From a virus: a DNA stretch of 64,000 bases. The DNA is taken from IMG/VR virus record IMGVR_UViG_3300037042_003533, positions 1-64,000 of that record, one strand, 5' to 3'. This document shows, in pieces, positions 30,922-39,506 of the stretch. Each line of letters starts with the position of its first letter. Within the stretch, counting starts at the first letter, position 1. The notes below the pieces were generated by a model, which saw nothing but the letters and a program-made list of their open reading frames with translations, made no database searches and had not been told where the DNA came from. The position numbers were made by a program, and so were the translations under genes.

Positions 30922-32663
30922 TGTCACAAATATCACTAAGTGGGATCGGTTTTCTGCTGGGCGATAATCAGCAAGCCGTAGATCGGATCAACGGAAATAC
31001 TGCTACAACGGGCATTGAACCACGGTGGGTCAAAGTTCACAACTCTATGATTCACCTTCAACAGTTGCGAATTGGCAACCCTCACACTAACTTGATGTGT
31101 CGTCTAACAGCAATCGAGCCTTATTTCGAGAACTACATTCGTAGGATGCAAAACGGCGAGACTGTTGACCCGGCTGCTTCGGCTCGTGAATACTACTCTT
31201 ATATGAAGGCAGTAATGGGTGGTGCAGCTCCTCCAGGAACGTACATGGAAGTTTGCCCTCCAGGGTTTGCCACCTGGCAATACTCTACATGGCTGAACAG
31301 CTATTTCCTAACCATTATGCCCCTGCTGGAAGCTGACGGCCTGTTTGCTGTTATTTGCAACTGGTACACAGGTAATCCTCATACAATATCAGATGGTACC
31401 GACGGCTGGTCACCTTTCCTGCCTGCTATCCAATACGCGGCGGCTCATGGACATATTGTGGGGGCACAAGCTTACTGGGAGAACCCTGACAAAGCTATGG
31501 AAGACTTGGGGCACTGGACAGCCTACCGCCCACTGCGAGTAAACAGCGACTATGTTCTGCCTGCTAATCTAAAGTGGGTGCCCTCGGAGTTCGGGTTTGA
31601 CGGCCCTGGAGGATACAAAGCTAACAGCATCGATGATGGTCAGTATCGAGCAGCTATTAACAGAGCGGATTTGGCTTTCCGAGGGACGCTGGTAGATGGG
31701 TTCACAATCTTTATCTTGCAGGAATATGGCACTGAGTGGGACGATTTCCTCTTCTGGGGTATCTTTGATGGCTTGCTGGCTGATATAGCTGCTGCTGGCC
31801 CTGATACTGGCTCGCCTCCTCCTCCACCCCCACCGCCGCCTCCTCCCCCGCCTCCACCACCTTCTGGGGAAAACCTTATTCTCAACGGGTCTTTCGAGAA
31901 TGGCTCTACCAAAATCACGGCGGATTTAGATGTACCCACTGATTGGCATGTTTGGTTGGGAAGTGGAAGTAATATAATTCATAGTGAGATCGAACATCAC
32001 CCCCCACACGTAGTAGAGGGTGTGTCTGCTGGTAGACTGTGGCAGGGAGATCACGGAACTAGAGCATCAGCTTACTATCAACAGGTAGATGTTGAAGAGG
32101 GTGCTGAATATCAACTTTCTGCTCAGGCTTTTGGGATGAGCACAAACACACCGATTGTGGGGACTCCCTCCGAATCTGGGATGGTTGTTATGGTTGGTAT
32201 TGATCCTGATGGGGGAACTAACGCGACCCTCCCTTCTGTAATATGGTCTACTATCTGCAATCCACAAGATATGTATACCTCTCTATCTGTGAAGTCTGCG
32301 GCCTTTAATGACTTTATTACTGTGTTTCTGTATGCTTACCCGATGGAAGCTCGTTTGAGGAGTGACATCTTCTGGGATGTTGTTAGTTTGGTAAAGACCC
32401 AAGATGCTCCTGAGCCAGAAATCATGGTGACTACTGGTAACCTAAACTTACGTACAGGCCCTGGCGCTACATTTAGCAAGATGACTATCATCCCTAAAGA
32501 CACTGAAGTCTTTGTGTATGAGATCGAAAACGGTTGGGCTTTTGTAGAAGTGACGTTGGATATTTGGCCGTTGGCAATGGAAGTAGCTGCGTCAAACTAC
32601 AAGACATGGGTAAAGGGTGAAGCAACCCTGATTGGTTACTGTTCAGCAGACTACTTGGAATAG
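30921..32663 (+). CDS. Multidomain lysin: glycosidase-like domain, polyPro linker, binding domain, SH3b
   Basis: A 580-residue protein. Residues 1 to about 290 look like a TIM-barrel glycoside-hydrolase-like domain (W-V-K-V-H, YMEVCP, NWY, VPSEFGFDG). Then comes a linker of 16 consecutive prolines, a CBM-like beta sandwich (NLILNGSFENG...W) at about 315-480, and a C-terminal SH3b domain (NLNLRTGPGATFSKM...V-Y-E-I-E-N-G-W). No signal peptide is seen, so it is either a holin-dependent endolysin or a virion-associated wall hydrolase. I chose ATG 30921, overlapping the previous stop. Confidence 0.75.
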   Translation: MSQISLSGIGFLLGDNQQAVDRINGNTATTGIEPRWVKVHNSMIHLQQLRIGNPHTNLMCRLTAIEPYFENYIRRMQNGETVDPAASAREYYSYMKAVMGGAAPPGTYMEVCPPGFATWQYSTWLNSYFLTIMPLLEADGLFAVICNWYTGNPHTISDGTDGWSPFLPAIQYAAAHGHIVGAQAYWENPDKAMEDLGHWTAYRPLRVNSDYVLPANLKWVPSEFGFDGPGGYKANSIDDGQYRAAINRADLAFRGTLVDGFTIFILQEYGTEWDDFLFWGIFDGLLADIAAAGPDTGSPPPPPPPPPPPPPPPPSGENLILNGSFENGSTKITADLDVPTDWHVWLGSGSNIIHSEIEHHPPHVVEGVSAGRLWQGDHGTRASAYYQQVDVEEGAEYQLSAQAFGMSTNTPIVGTPSESGMVVMVGIDPDGGTNATLPSVIWSTICNPQDMYTSLSVKSAAFNDFITVFLYAYPMEARLRSDIFWDVVSLVKTQDAPEPEIMVTTGNLNLRTGPGATFSKMTIIPKDTEVFVYEIENGWAFVEVTLDIWPLAMEVAASNYKTWVKGEATLIGYCSADYLE

Positions 32664-32721
32664 TTGACAGTTTGAGGTAAAATATACCCAGATGTCTCTA
32701 GGAATGGGGTGTCTGGGTATA
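32655..32721 (+). promoter_or_regulatory. Possible promoter with a 10-bp inverted repeat
   Basis: TTGGAA (32655-32660), 17 bp, TAAAAT (32678-32683) is a weak promoter. TATACCCAGA (32683-32692) and its exact reverse complement (32712-32721) follow at the expected start, suggesting an operator or leader hairpin before the micro-gene array. Confidence 0.4.
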
Positions 32722-32743
32722 GGAAATGTTGAGGGAGAGAGAG

Positions 32744-32953
32744 ATGGCAGAAATAGTTTACGAACAATGGCAATGTGATTTCTGCAAGACAGTCAGTCTA
32801 CCTATAAAAGACAAAGCCAACCCACCAGACTCATGGATGATGGTTAGTCTAGCTCCGGTATTTAGTGGTATCTATTATTTTTGTAGTAAAACCTGTTTTC
32901 GTTGCTATGGGGATTCCAAGTTAATAAGTTTAGCAGAAAGTAGGGAGAGATGA
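32744..32953 (+). CDS. Zinc-ribbon micro-protein, 69 residues
   Basis: CxxC at about 11-14 and C-S-K-T-C near 47-51 flank a Trp-rich middle. ATG 32744 follows GAGGGAGAGAGAG. It is the first gene of the micro-gene array, and its stop overlaps the next ATG. Confidence 0.6.
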   Translation: MAEIVYEQWQCDFCKTVSLPIKDKANPPDSWMMVSLAPVFSGIYYFCSKTCFRCYGDSKLISLAESRER

Positions 32954-33153
32954 TTAAAATTATTTGCAATCTTTGTGGGGAAACACAAGAAATGGAGTAT
33001 GATGCTTCTGAAGGTTTTGAGTGTCTATCCCCCGTCGTTCCAGAGGGATGGTCTTGTTTTAAGGGTAATGGAAAAATTTTGCATTTCCACGACAAAGAAG
33101 AGGGAAGTTGTTTAGAACTGTGGATGCAACAGGAGAGAGATCAAAATGTATAG
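32950..33153 (+). CDS. MIKI-type zinc-ribbon micro-protein, 67 residues
   Basis: Starts MIKIICNLCGE and continues to L-H-F-H-D-K-E-E-G-S-C-L-E-L-W. The leftward gene 53718-53903 has the same frame, MIKI-x-C-x-x-C ... H-F-H-D-x-E-x-G-D-C-L-D-L-W, so the two are paralogues in opposite arms. Likely one zinc site (two Cys at the start, His/Cys near the end). Introduced by cassette A. Confidence 0.65.
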   Translation: MIKIICNLCGETQEMEYDASEGFECLSPVVPEGWSCFKGNGKILHFHDKEEGSCLELWMQQERDQNV

Positions 33154-33412
33154 TCCAGAACCCTTCCGTATCTATGTACATGATTTTTATTGTGGGAACG
33201 GAGAATATCCTTGGGAGGGTAAACAAGTAATAACTGTAGGAACCTTTGGTTGCGCGTGGGCACAAACCTACGAGTTGAATAAAATGCACCCCCCTTGTGG
33301 GGTTACTTGCTACCAATTAGATTTATGGGTATTAGGTAGATTTATTAAGTGTTTATTTTCAGGCAACTTAGTTTTGTGTTTTAATGAGTGGTGGTTAAAC
33401 CCTAACGCTTAG
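33146..33412 (+). CDS. Hypothetical protein, 88 residues
   Basis: An aromatic-rich protein with six Cys; the C-terminal end ...LNPNA is written over the shared octamer CTAACGCT (33402-33409). GGAGAGA lies upstream within the previous gene. No family recognised. Confidence 0.5.
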   Translation: MYSPEPFRIYVHDFYCGNGEYPWEGKQVITVGTFGCAWAQTYELNKMHPPCGVTCYQLDLWVLGRFIKCLFSGNLVLCFNEWWLNPNA

Positions 33413-33431
33413 TGTAGAAAGTAGGGAGAGA

Positions 33432-33641
33432 GATGTAAATTTTGAAGTTGGTGGAACAATCTTCGATTTGGCGTTCTTTATAGATCAGGGAGTAAATATA
33501 AACAGAGAACCACAAGAAAAAGCTGTAGACGATGCGATTAATCTATTCCTGCAACTATACCCTCGATGGAAATCTATTCCGAGAGAAGAGTTGGTTGCAA
33601 GAAGTGTGACTACATTTAACTCATGGCACGATGAAAGGTAG
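33432..33641 (+). pseudogene. Start-less reading frame after cassette A
   Basis: The cassette A at 33416-33435 places its ATG directly in front of TAA. One frame over, an open frame of 69 codons with protein-like content (DLAFFIDQG, INLFLQLYPRW) runs to TAG 33641. A two-base deletion after the ATG would restore a normal gene, so this looks like a recently broken micro-gene, unless a TTG at 33468 is used. Confidence 0.45.
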
Positions 33642-33651
33642 GGAGAGAGAT

Positions 33652-33852
33652 ATGATCTTATGGATAGTAGGGAGGATTCACGGAGATGATTGGGAGTTGC
33701 AAGGAGTGTGTGAGTCTGAGCAACTAGCAAAAACTTTTTGCCACCACGATGAATACTGGTCTTATTTTATTGGGCCGGTTGAATCCAATAAAGAATTACC
33801 TATCAAAACGGAATCATGGCCTGGAGCATATTTTCCGTTGGATAATAATTAA
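33652..33852 (+). CDS. Small conserved phage-type protein, 66 residues
   Basis: The order ILWIVGRIHGDDWELQGV-C-x-S-E-x-x-A, then F-C and Y-F-I-G-P-V resembles small phage proteins with the pattern of a reporter-like alpha/beta fold (V..s.e.A...). ATG 33652 is the cassette A start. Function unknown. Confidence 0.6.
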   Translation: MILWIVGRIHGDDWELQGVCESEQLAKTFCHHDEYWSYFIGPVESNKELPIKTESWPGAYFPLDNN

Positions 33853-33869
33853 AGAAAGTAGGGAGCCTA

Positions 33870-34079
33870 ATGTTAGCTTGGAGAGAAGAGTTAGACAAAG
33901 CAATATGTAAGGAAATTGCCTCACATACACCATTCTCGATAGAGGATGTTCGTACTGCTTATAAGAAAAGTAAGTCTTTTGATAAGGTTCTTGAGGCTGT
34001 TGATGTTTGTGGTCAGTGGGGACTGCATAGCATTGAATTTGCACTGGATTTCAAAACAGATGAGCTAAACGTTGAATAG
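33870..34079 (+). CDS. Hypothetical protein, 69 residues
   Basis: A helical, charged protein (RTAYKKSKSFDKVLEAVDVC) that could be a small helix-turn-helix, though no clear match. Cassette A variant with GGGAG before the ATG. Confidence 0.6.
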   Translation: MLAWREELDKAICKEIASHTPFSIEDVRTAYKKSKSFDKVLEAVDVCGQWGLHSIEFALDFKTDELNVE

Positions 34080-34096
34080 AGAGTAGGGAGAGAGAG

Positions 34097-34483
34097 ATGA
34101 TAGAAAATAGAATAACAGATATAAAGAATTTTATTCCCAAAAATCTTGGGGGGCATTGCTGGCACTTAACCAACCCTCATATGACATTATCAGACGGTAT
34201 ATCTAAATTTCCAGATTACACCTGTTGCTATTGTGGTGTTAGATCAGTTGCGGCAATTCCTTTTGAAAAGAGACCAACGGATCACGGGGAATTTTATCCT
34301 GGTGCTTTATTGAAACAGGAAGACTACTGGGAGTTTACTGGTAATCACTATAAATGCCAAAAGGGTATAACAGGGGCTTGTAAAGGACTTGTATTTTATG
34401 TACCTACTCCCAGACCAGAACCCCCCAAACCGGAGTTCTATGATTCGGGCGGGCGAAATAATCCTAATCTATATCCAAGGTAG
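34097..34483 (+). CDS. Hypothetical zinc-binding protein, 128 residues
   Basis: Cys/His content (G-H-C-W-H, C-C-Y-C, then Y-K-C-Q and C-K) suggests one or two zinc sites; the C-terminal tail is Pro-rich. ATG comes from cassette A. No family recognised. Confidence 0.6.
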   Translation: MIENRITDIKNFIPKNLGGHCWHLTNPHMTLSDGISKFPDYTCCYCGVRSVAAIPFEKRPTDHGEFYPGALLKQEDYWEFTGNHYKCQKGITGACKGLVFYVPTPRPEPPKPEFYDSGGRNNPNLYPR

Positions 34484-34506
34484 GATTTAACAGAAAGTAG
34501 GGAGAG

Positions 34507-34719
34507 ATGATTTTTGAAGGCAGACATTCAATGACTGTGGGTGAGCTTTTGGATGAACTAAATTTGTTACCCTCTGATGCTATTGTCATAACGGCGGGAT
34601 GTGACTGTATGGGCGATGTGGCAGAGGTTAGTTATGATAGCAGTAACAACACAGTTTATTTAGATAGAACTGATAACCATTATGGTCATTGTTTCAGTTT
34701 TAGTGAAATCATAGAATAA
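34507..34719 (+). CDS. Hypothetical protein, 70 residues
   Basis: The frame MTVGELLDELNLLPSDAIVIT...GDVAEVSYD resembles small phage proteins that begin with an M-T-V-x-E-L-L-x-x-L helix followed by a beta sheet (DUF-type). Translation probably begins at 34507 using cassette A, or at ATG 34531. It is the positional cousin of 55900-56073. Confidence 0.6.
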   Translation: MIFEGRHSMTVGELLDELNLLPSDAIVITAGCDCMGDVAEVSYDSSNNTVYLDRTDNHYGHCFSFSEIIE

Positions 34720-34777
34720 CCCTAACGCTTAGTCTTAGAATACCGAAGGTAATATGCTAGAAATCAAAGGAGATCAT

Positions 34778-34966
34778 ATGACCACACCAGACCCAAGACA
34801 CCCAGTCAAAACTTCTCAGGATACTTGTCAAGGGTGTAAACACTCTATGACCGTTGACTACATGTTACTAACCTGCATGTGTGAGTTATGTGACCACTAT
34901 AATCACCTCTTGATTAAGACTCATCCAAAATGCTCTTGGTCGGAGGATAAACAAATTGGGGAGTAG
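34778..34966 (+). CDS. Hypothetical Cys-rich protein, 62 residues
   Basis: Four or more Cys in CxxC-like spacing (C-Q-G-C-K-H, C-M-C-E-L-C-D-H, C-S-W) indicate a zinc fold. ATG 34778 has AAAGGAG upstream; an in-frame ATG at 34754 has none. Confidence 0.55.
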   Translation: MTTPDPRHPVKTSQDTCQGCKHSMTVDYMLLTCMCELCDHYNHLLIKTHPKCSWSEDKQIGE

Positions 34967-35180
34967 CCTTAGAGATTTAGTTGCCTTTGCCTTGTTTGAG
35001 GGTGATCGAGGAAGTGGGCATAAACATATTAAAACTGATATGTCTATGTGGGAAACCTTTTATGTTAATACTGAACACAACAAAGGGCAAGGCCGTAAGT
35101 GCTTTGATAATTGTGGTCGATGTGAGATGGATAGATTTTATAAGTTAGCAGACGAAATATTGTTTACTTGGAAAGGTTAG
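34956..35180 (+). CDS. Hypothetical protein, 74 residues, TTG start
   Basis: Overlaps the previous gene by 11 nt. Charged with a C-F-D-N-C-G-R-C cluster near residue 50. The start codon is uncertain. Confidence 0.45.
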   Translation: MGSSLRDLVAFALFEGDRGSGHKHIKTDMSMWETFYVNTEHNKGQGRKCFDNCGRCEMDRFYKLADEILFTWKG

Positions 35181-35184
35181 GGTT

Positions 35185-35343
35185 ATGAAGAAAGTATCTC
35201 ATACAACAGAATATATAGCCTTCGGTTGTGGAGTAGCAACCTTGTGCTTTGTGATGAATCTACCCCTTGAATCAATTGCACTCTTTTCTATTTTATCTGT
35301 GTTTGGTGTTTGGTTTATAATAAAACTAAGTGGGGGTATTTGA
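35185..35343 (+). CDS. Membrane micro-protein, 52 residues
   Basis: Two hydrophobic stretches (about 11-24 and 29-47) after a basic N-terminus suggest a hairpin in the membrane. The stop overlaps the next ATG (TGATG). Function unknown. Confidence 0.5.
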   Translation: MKKVSHTTEYIAFGCGVATLCFVMNLPLESIALFSILSVFGVWFIIKLSGGI

Positions 35344-35567
35344 TGTGGAATATAACGTTTCCTCAACCAATTCAAGGATGGGAGTGCCCTAGATGTCATT
35401 TGATCAATTCACCACAACGGATGTCGTGTCCATGCTCAGCGAAAAATATGCCCAGCATCTCCACGACAAGCAGCGCCGCGCCCTACGGTACCGAAGGAAC
35501 AACTTGCGACGGCGGGATGGGGTGCAAGTGTTCGAGCTACAAAGAAGACGGCGATACCAAAGAGTAG
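35343..35567 (+). CDS. Zinc-ribbon protein with low-complexity tail, 74 residues
   Basis: W-E-C-P-R-C-H followed by S-C-P-C gives a RanBP2/ribbon-like zinc site in residues 14-32; the tail is Ser/Thr/Gly-rich with three further Cys. Start coupled to the previous gene. An overlapping Arg-rich frame (35393-35641) was judged a shadow. Confidence 0.5.
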   Translation: MWNITFPQPIQGWECPRCHLINSPQRMSCPCSAKNMPSISTTSSAAPYGTEGTTCDGGMGCKCSSYKEDGDTKE

Positions 35568-35600
35568 TACAAAAGCAAGAAGCTAGAAGGGAAATTGACC

Positions 35601-35954
35601 ATGCTGGACTGGATTTTATCGAATCTCTCAGAGAATATTAACTGGTTCTGGTTGGTAGCAGGCTGTATTGCAACCTGGCGAATAACTTCTATCATTCATG
35701 TAGAAGGGATAGCCGCCCCAATTCGAAAGTTCTTTGGTGGTGTTCATGATGCAGAAGGAAACATTAAATACCATCCTCTTAAGATACTAGGAAAACAAAC
35801 TACATTCTTCGCTGAACTCATGTCCTGTTTTTGGTGTCTATCTGTTTGGGTGGGGGGAGCAGTCACTGTAATTGTTTTGATTTGCCCCTATATTCTGTTA
35901 CCATTTGTTATGAGCGCTGTTGCAATCATACTAGAGAAGATTTGGGATAATTAA
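35601..35954 (+). CDS. DUF1360-like membrane protein
   Basis: A 117-residue protein with hydrophobic helices at about 13-30 and 75-110 and the C-F-W-C-L-S-V-W-V-G motif I associate with DUF1360 phage membrane proteins. ATG 35601 follows AAGGGAAA. It sits next to a coiled-coil/TM protein, and together they may form a holin-like pair. Confidence 0.6.
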   Translation: MLDWILSNLSENINWFWLVAGCIATWRITSIIHVEGIAAPIRKFFGGVHDAEGNIKYHPLKILGKQTTFFAELMSCFWCLSVWVGGAVTVIVLICPYILLPFVMSAVAIILEKIWDN

Positions 35955-35956
35955 TC

Positions 35957-36406
35957 ATGAGTGATAATGAACTAACAATGGATGAAAAATATTTTGACTT
36001 GCAGAATAGGCTGATTGAAACCAAATTATCCGCGATTGCAAGCGCGGTGGAGAATTTTGGCAAGGATATTAAGAAAGTTTTGGATGACCACGAGTTACGA
36101 CTGAGAGAACAGGCTAAATCATCTACTATCAATGCTCAGGAGATTATTGCCCTGAGTGCTGTTAATGCCCAAAAGCTTGTAGTCATGGAGAATGGGCAGA
36201 AAGAACTTAAATGTTCTATTATTGCTCTGGAAGCAGAAGCAATGAAACGGTTGGATGCTCTTGCTAAAGAGCGTGAGGAAAACTCCCGCAAAGAACTTAC
36301 TCTCTGGCAAACAATAGCAATTGAAGCAATCAAGTTCACCTTCTTGGGAGCTGGTGGTGGTGGTGTCATCATAGCAATAGTTAAACTATTTGGGATCACA
36401 CTCTAA
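35957..36406 (+). CDS. Coiled-coil protein with C-terminal transmembrane helix
   Basis: A 149-residue protein: a long helical region (about 5-115, heptad-like, no Cys-rich motif) followed by one hydrophobic helix with a Gly4 run (FTFLGAGGGGVIIAIVKLFG). This layout resembles XhlA-type holin accessory proteins. The start codon is 2 nt after the DUF1360-like gene, supporting a joint membrane function. Confidence 0.55.
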   Translation: MSDNELTMDEKYFDLQNRLIETKLSAIASAVENFGKDIKKVLDDHELRLREQAKSSTINAQEIIALSAVNAQKLVVMENGQKELKCSIIALEAEAMKRLDALAKEREENSRKELTLWQTIAIEAIKFTFLGAGGGGVIIAIVKLFGITL

Positions 36407-37654
36407 ATGGCCTACGCAAGTGTTCGTACTCTTATCCCCCTCGATAATTGGGCTAGGGTTATTCAACTAGACCCAATTCATTTCAATTCTATCCTGACTG
36501 ACCTCAGACCAGAGACCAGCGCCTGTGATAGTGTTTATGCACAGCACGACTGGCAGGACACGGGCAGAGTCTCGCGAGAGGCTGTGGCGATGGCACTGAA
36601 GCAGGCAGAGGATACAGTAACTATCTATCTGGGGTATTTTCCTGTTCCTACTTGGGTTGAAGAGGAAGAGCACGAGCTGACCCGGCCCTTTAAGCCGGAA
36701 CTTTCTTATGCTGTTAATTTGGACATAAGAGGTAAAAAACAGTCTATTGCTACGAGAAGGGGCTACTTCATCGAGGGAGGCAGAAAAGCCAAAGTCCTCA
36801 TTGAAGCAGGAAGTGTAGTAACCTACTCGGATTCAAACGGGGACGGGTATAATGATCTGGCTACAGTCACTGTAGTCACACCTATCACAGAACCATCTGA
36901 AATTTGTGTCTTCTACCCAGGGAAATCTGGCGCTGATATATGGGAGATAAGACCAACAACGGTAACATTCGCAGCAGGTGTGGCTACAATAACTTTCCAG
37001 AAGTACCAGGTTCCCCTTGAAGTGCTAATTGAGAAACTAGCAAACTCCCCCGGTGATCCCAACTTCAGAGCAATTGATGGAGATGTGGATACTAACTTTA
37101 TCCGAACCGCTGACGTGTACAGGGTGTACAACGACCCATCACAGCAACTGAACTTCCTATCAGAAGATAGTTGTGTGTCCTGTGGGGGAACAGGTTGTAT
37201 AGCATGTAATGAGTATTCTGAATCGGGTTGCATGTATCCTAGAAACAGCCGTCTAGGAGTTGTGGCTGTATCTCGGTCAACTTGGGATGCTGTCACAGAA
37301 ACATTTGTGTCCACCAGTTTTACTAACTGCTTGCTGCCGGATAAAGTAAAAATCTGGTATCGTTCCGGTTATCAGAATAGAGACATGGATGTGCCTTTAA
37401 TAAACATGGACCCGACGTGGGAACGTTTGATTGTATATTACAGCTTAACTCTGATTGATACAGAAATCTGTGGCTGTGATAACACCAAGCGTATCATCTC
37501 CTCTATGCGGCAAGACTTAGCTAGACCAACTACCCAAGGGGCTTTTGCAATGACTTCCAGAGACCTGGACTGCCCTCTTGGTACAAGCCGCGCGGGGCTC
37601 ATGCTGTGGAAGAAAATAATCTCGCCGGGCACCCGGCTGGTACAAGCCAGGTGA
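36407..37654 (+). CDS. Structural protein of the neck/connector region
   Basis: A 415-residue mixed protein with a calcium-loop-like D-S-N-G-D-G-Y-N-D at about 143-151 and a Cys cluster (C-V-S-C-G-G-T-G-C-I-A-C) near 255. Its place just before the major tail gene suggests a connector or neck role. The family is not certain. Confidence 0.5.
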   Translation: MAYASVRTLIPLDNWARVIQLDPIHFNSILTDLRPETSACDSVYAQHDWQDTGRVSREAVAMALKQAEDTVTIYLGYFPVPTWVEEEEHELTRPFKPELSYAVNLDIRGKKQSIATRRGYFIEGGRKAKVLIEAGSVVTYSDSNGDGYNDLATVTVVTPITEPSEICVFYPGKSGADIWEIRPTTVTFAAGVATITFQKYQVPLEVLIEKLANSPGDPNFRAIDGDVDTNFIRTADVYRVYNDPSQQLNFLSEDSCVSCGGTGCIACNEYSESGCMYPRNSRLGVVAVSRSTWDAVTETFVSTSFTNCLLPDKVKIWYRSGYQNRDMDVPLINMDPTWERLIVYYSLTLIDTEICGCDNTKRIISSMRQDLARPTTQGAFAMTSRDLDCPLGTSRAGLMLWKKIISPGTRLVQAR

Positions 37655-37671
37655 TTTTAAGGAGAGTTTGA

Positions 37672-37980
37672 ATGCGTGTAAACTATAGTGAAGAAAATGG
37701 AGATATTCAGATCAGGGAAGTTCCCGACAAAGCCGATCCTAAAAGCTATAAATATGGGGTAGTGATCGGCCCACCTGATCTGAGTGATCTTAGTCTTTCC
37801 AGCAAACTTATAAAACAATTATCCAGAGAACTAGCTTTAGCTGGTTTTGGTAATTATAAAGATACGATGAGCAGGAGAGGGGAGCTTCTTGATGTTGTTA
37901 GGAAGGTAACGGGGAATAAAGACAAAACCCTTCTTAAACAAATTTTGTATATCTATCAAAAGAATTACTTTGAGGACTAG
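37672..37980 (+). CDS. Hypothetical protein, 102 residues
   Basis: A small basic helical protein between the neck and major tail genes, AAGGAGAG before the ATG. Position suggests a tail-terminator or tail-accessory role, not shown by sequence. Confidence 0.5.
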   Translation: MRVNYSEENGDIQIREVPDKADPKSYKYGVVIGPPDLSDLSLSSKLIKQLSRELALAGFGNYKDTMSRRGELLDVVRKVTGNKDKTLLKQILYIYQKNYFED

Positions 37981-37991
37981 GGAGTAAAATT

Positions 37992-39506
37992 ATGCCAAAC
38001 GAAGGTGTTATTATAACGGGCGGAAAAAGCCGCGTTTTCTCGATTGAAGGTCAGGCTGGCCCTGACAATGTGCCGTTTTACCACAGTTGGGCGGCTGCTG
38101 GCTCTGTAGAACAGCCCGTAGGGGATATTACCAGGGTTGAAGCCCCCTCTGTGACAGAGTATGGTGGGTTTGATGTTGTGGGTGAAGTGCTGGGAGCAGA
38201 AGAGAATGCTACCATTACCCTGACCCTGCAAGATCGTATGTCGGTCTCGGAAGTGTTGGGTTATGCTCGCCGTCGTTGTCCTTTTGACCTGCAAATCCAT
38301 CAGGGTTCTTGTCAAGACCCTCGTGACTTTGATGCAGGCTGGGATAAGATTCGTGTGTTCGAGCGTGCCCGCGCAACTGGGTATAGCACGGATGATCTCG
38401 GTTCGCTGGAATCAGGGGACGTGGGCAAGGTAACTGAGAGTCTGGATGTTTCTGCTCTTCGGTACTACGAAATCCTGCCAATGACTTATGCTGAGAAAGC
38501 CACAACCGAAGTAACCAATGAAATCATTGCCATCTCGGTCTGTGACAAGCCGTCCTGCGGTGATTGCAACAACGCTTCTAATGGTTGTAGCAAGGTTTTT
38601 GCTATCTCCGCTCCTGCTGGGAGTTCTCCTGGGCTTGGCTCGGAAGTTATCTTTACGGATGATGGCTTTGCTACTGCTGGAGATTCTCCTATCACTACGC
38701 TGGCTGCTGGGCAAGACCCTGACGACGCCACCTGTGTTGGGCCTAACCTGGTAGTTGTGTCTAATTCTGCTACTGGCTTCGGTATTCACTGGGCTCCTAG
38801 CGCGGACATCCTGGATGGAACAGAAGTTTGGACAAAGGTAACTACTGGACTGGTTGCAGCCCACTATCCTACCTGCATTACTTCTGCTTCTCCAAGAGAT
38901 ACCTGGATGGGTGGTGACGGTGGCTATATTTACTTTGCCACTGACCCAACCAACGGGGTTACGGTGCAGGAAGCTGGTGCTTTGTCGGTTCAGAACATCA
39001 ATGACATCTATGCCTTCTCAACCAAGCTCGTGGTAGCGGTGGGGGCTTTGAACACTATCCTGTACACCACCAATGGTTCGGATTGGTCTCTAATCGCAGG
39101 CCCTGCTGCTCTTGCGGCAGTTAACCTTAATTGTGTAACTATCCGGGGTGAAACTGAGTGGTGGATTGGTGCTGCTAACGGCAGTGTCTACTATACCACA
39201 GACTCAGGTGCTCACTGGAGTTTGAAAGCCTTCCCTGGCTCTGGCGCTGGTTCTATCGAAGCTATCGCGTTTGCTAGTGACACGGTTGGTTATATTTCTC
39301 ACAAGACAGCCGCTCCCAAGGGAGTTATCCTACGCACGATTTCTGGTGGAAACACCTGGTACATCGTTCCCGAAGGAACTTCTACGGTACCGGCTGCTGA
39401 CGCCTTTAATAGTATTGCAGTTTGCATCGACGAAGCCAATATCCTGTACGCAGGTGGGCTGGCCGACAACGCTGCTGATGGCATTATTATCAAGGGCTCT
39501 TACTAA
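37992..39506 (+). CDS. Major tail protein with C-terminal beta-propeller-like repeats
   Basis: A 504-residue protein. Residues 1 to about 190 are the tail-tube-like domain; a Cys-containing linker (C-D-K-P-S-C-G-D-C) leads to about 300 residues with repeated BNR/YCF48-like units (W-x-x-x-x-x-G, ILYTTNGSDWS, VYYTTDSGAHWS, ILRTISGGNTW). The propeller would project from the tube and may bind surface glycans. AGGGAG precedes the ATG. Assignment from synteny with the chaperone and tape measure genes. Confidence 0.75.
   Translation: MPNEGVIITGGKSRVFSIEGQAGPDNVPFYHSWAAAGSVEQPVGDITRVEAPSVTEYGGFDVVGEVLGAEENATITLTLQDRMSVSEVLGYARRRCPFDLQIHQGSCQDPRDFDAGWDKIRVFERARATGYSTDDLGSLESGDVGKVTESLDVSALRYYEILPMTYAEKATTEVTNEIIAISVCDKPSCGDCNNASNGCSKVFAISAPAGSSPGLGSEVIFTDDGFATAGDSPITTLAAGQDPDDATCVGPNLVVVSNSATGFGIHWAPSADILDGTEVWTKVTTGLVAAHYPTCITSASPRDTWMGGDGGYIYFATDPTNGVTVQEAGALSVQNINDIYAFSTKLVVAVGALNTILYTTNGSDWSLIAGPAALAAVNLNCVTIRGETEWWIGAANGSVYYTTDSGAHWSLKAFPGSGAGSIEAIAFASDTVGYISHKTAAPKGVILRTISGGNTWYIVPEGTSTVPAADAFNSIAVCIDEANILYAGGLADNAADGIIIKGSY

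Larger units (their letters stand above)
32935..34509 (+). repeat. Six copies of leader cassette A between micro-genes
   Basis: The junction sequence AGAAAGTAGGGAGAGATG or a close variant occurs at 32935-32952, 33416-33435, about 33634-33654, 33853-33872, about 34078-34099 and 34492-34509. Each copy includes a GGGAGA ribosome-binding site and ends in a start codon. Two more copies lie in the leftward arm (53087-53105 and 53541-53558). Confidence 0.85.

Noticed and set aside
32664-32692. TTGACA at 32664 as a -35 box
   Set aside because: Seventeen bases downstream there is no acceptable -10 box; the TATACC is only 13 bp away.
32935-34509. CRISPR-like array
   Set aside because: Repeats are irregularly spaced leader sequences between genes, not uniform repeat-spacer units.
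35393-35641. Arg-rich frame overlapping the zinc-ribbon gene
   Set aside because: No ribosome-binding site; overlaps two better supported genes in another frame.
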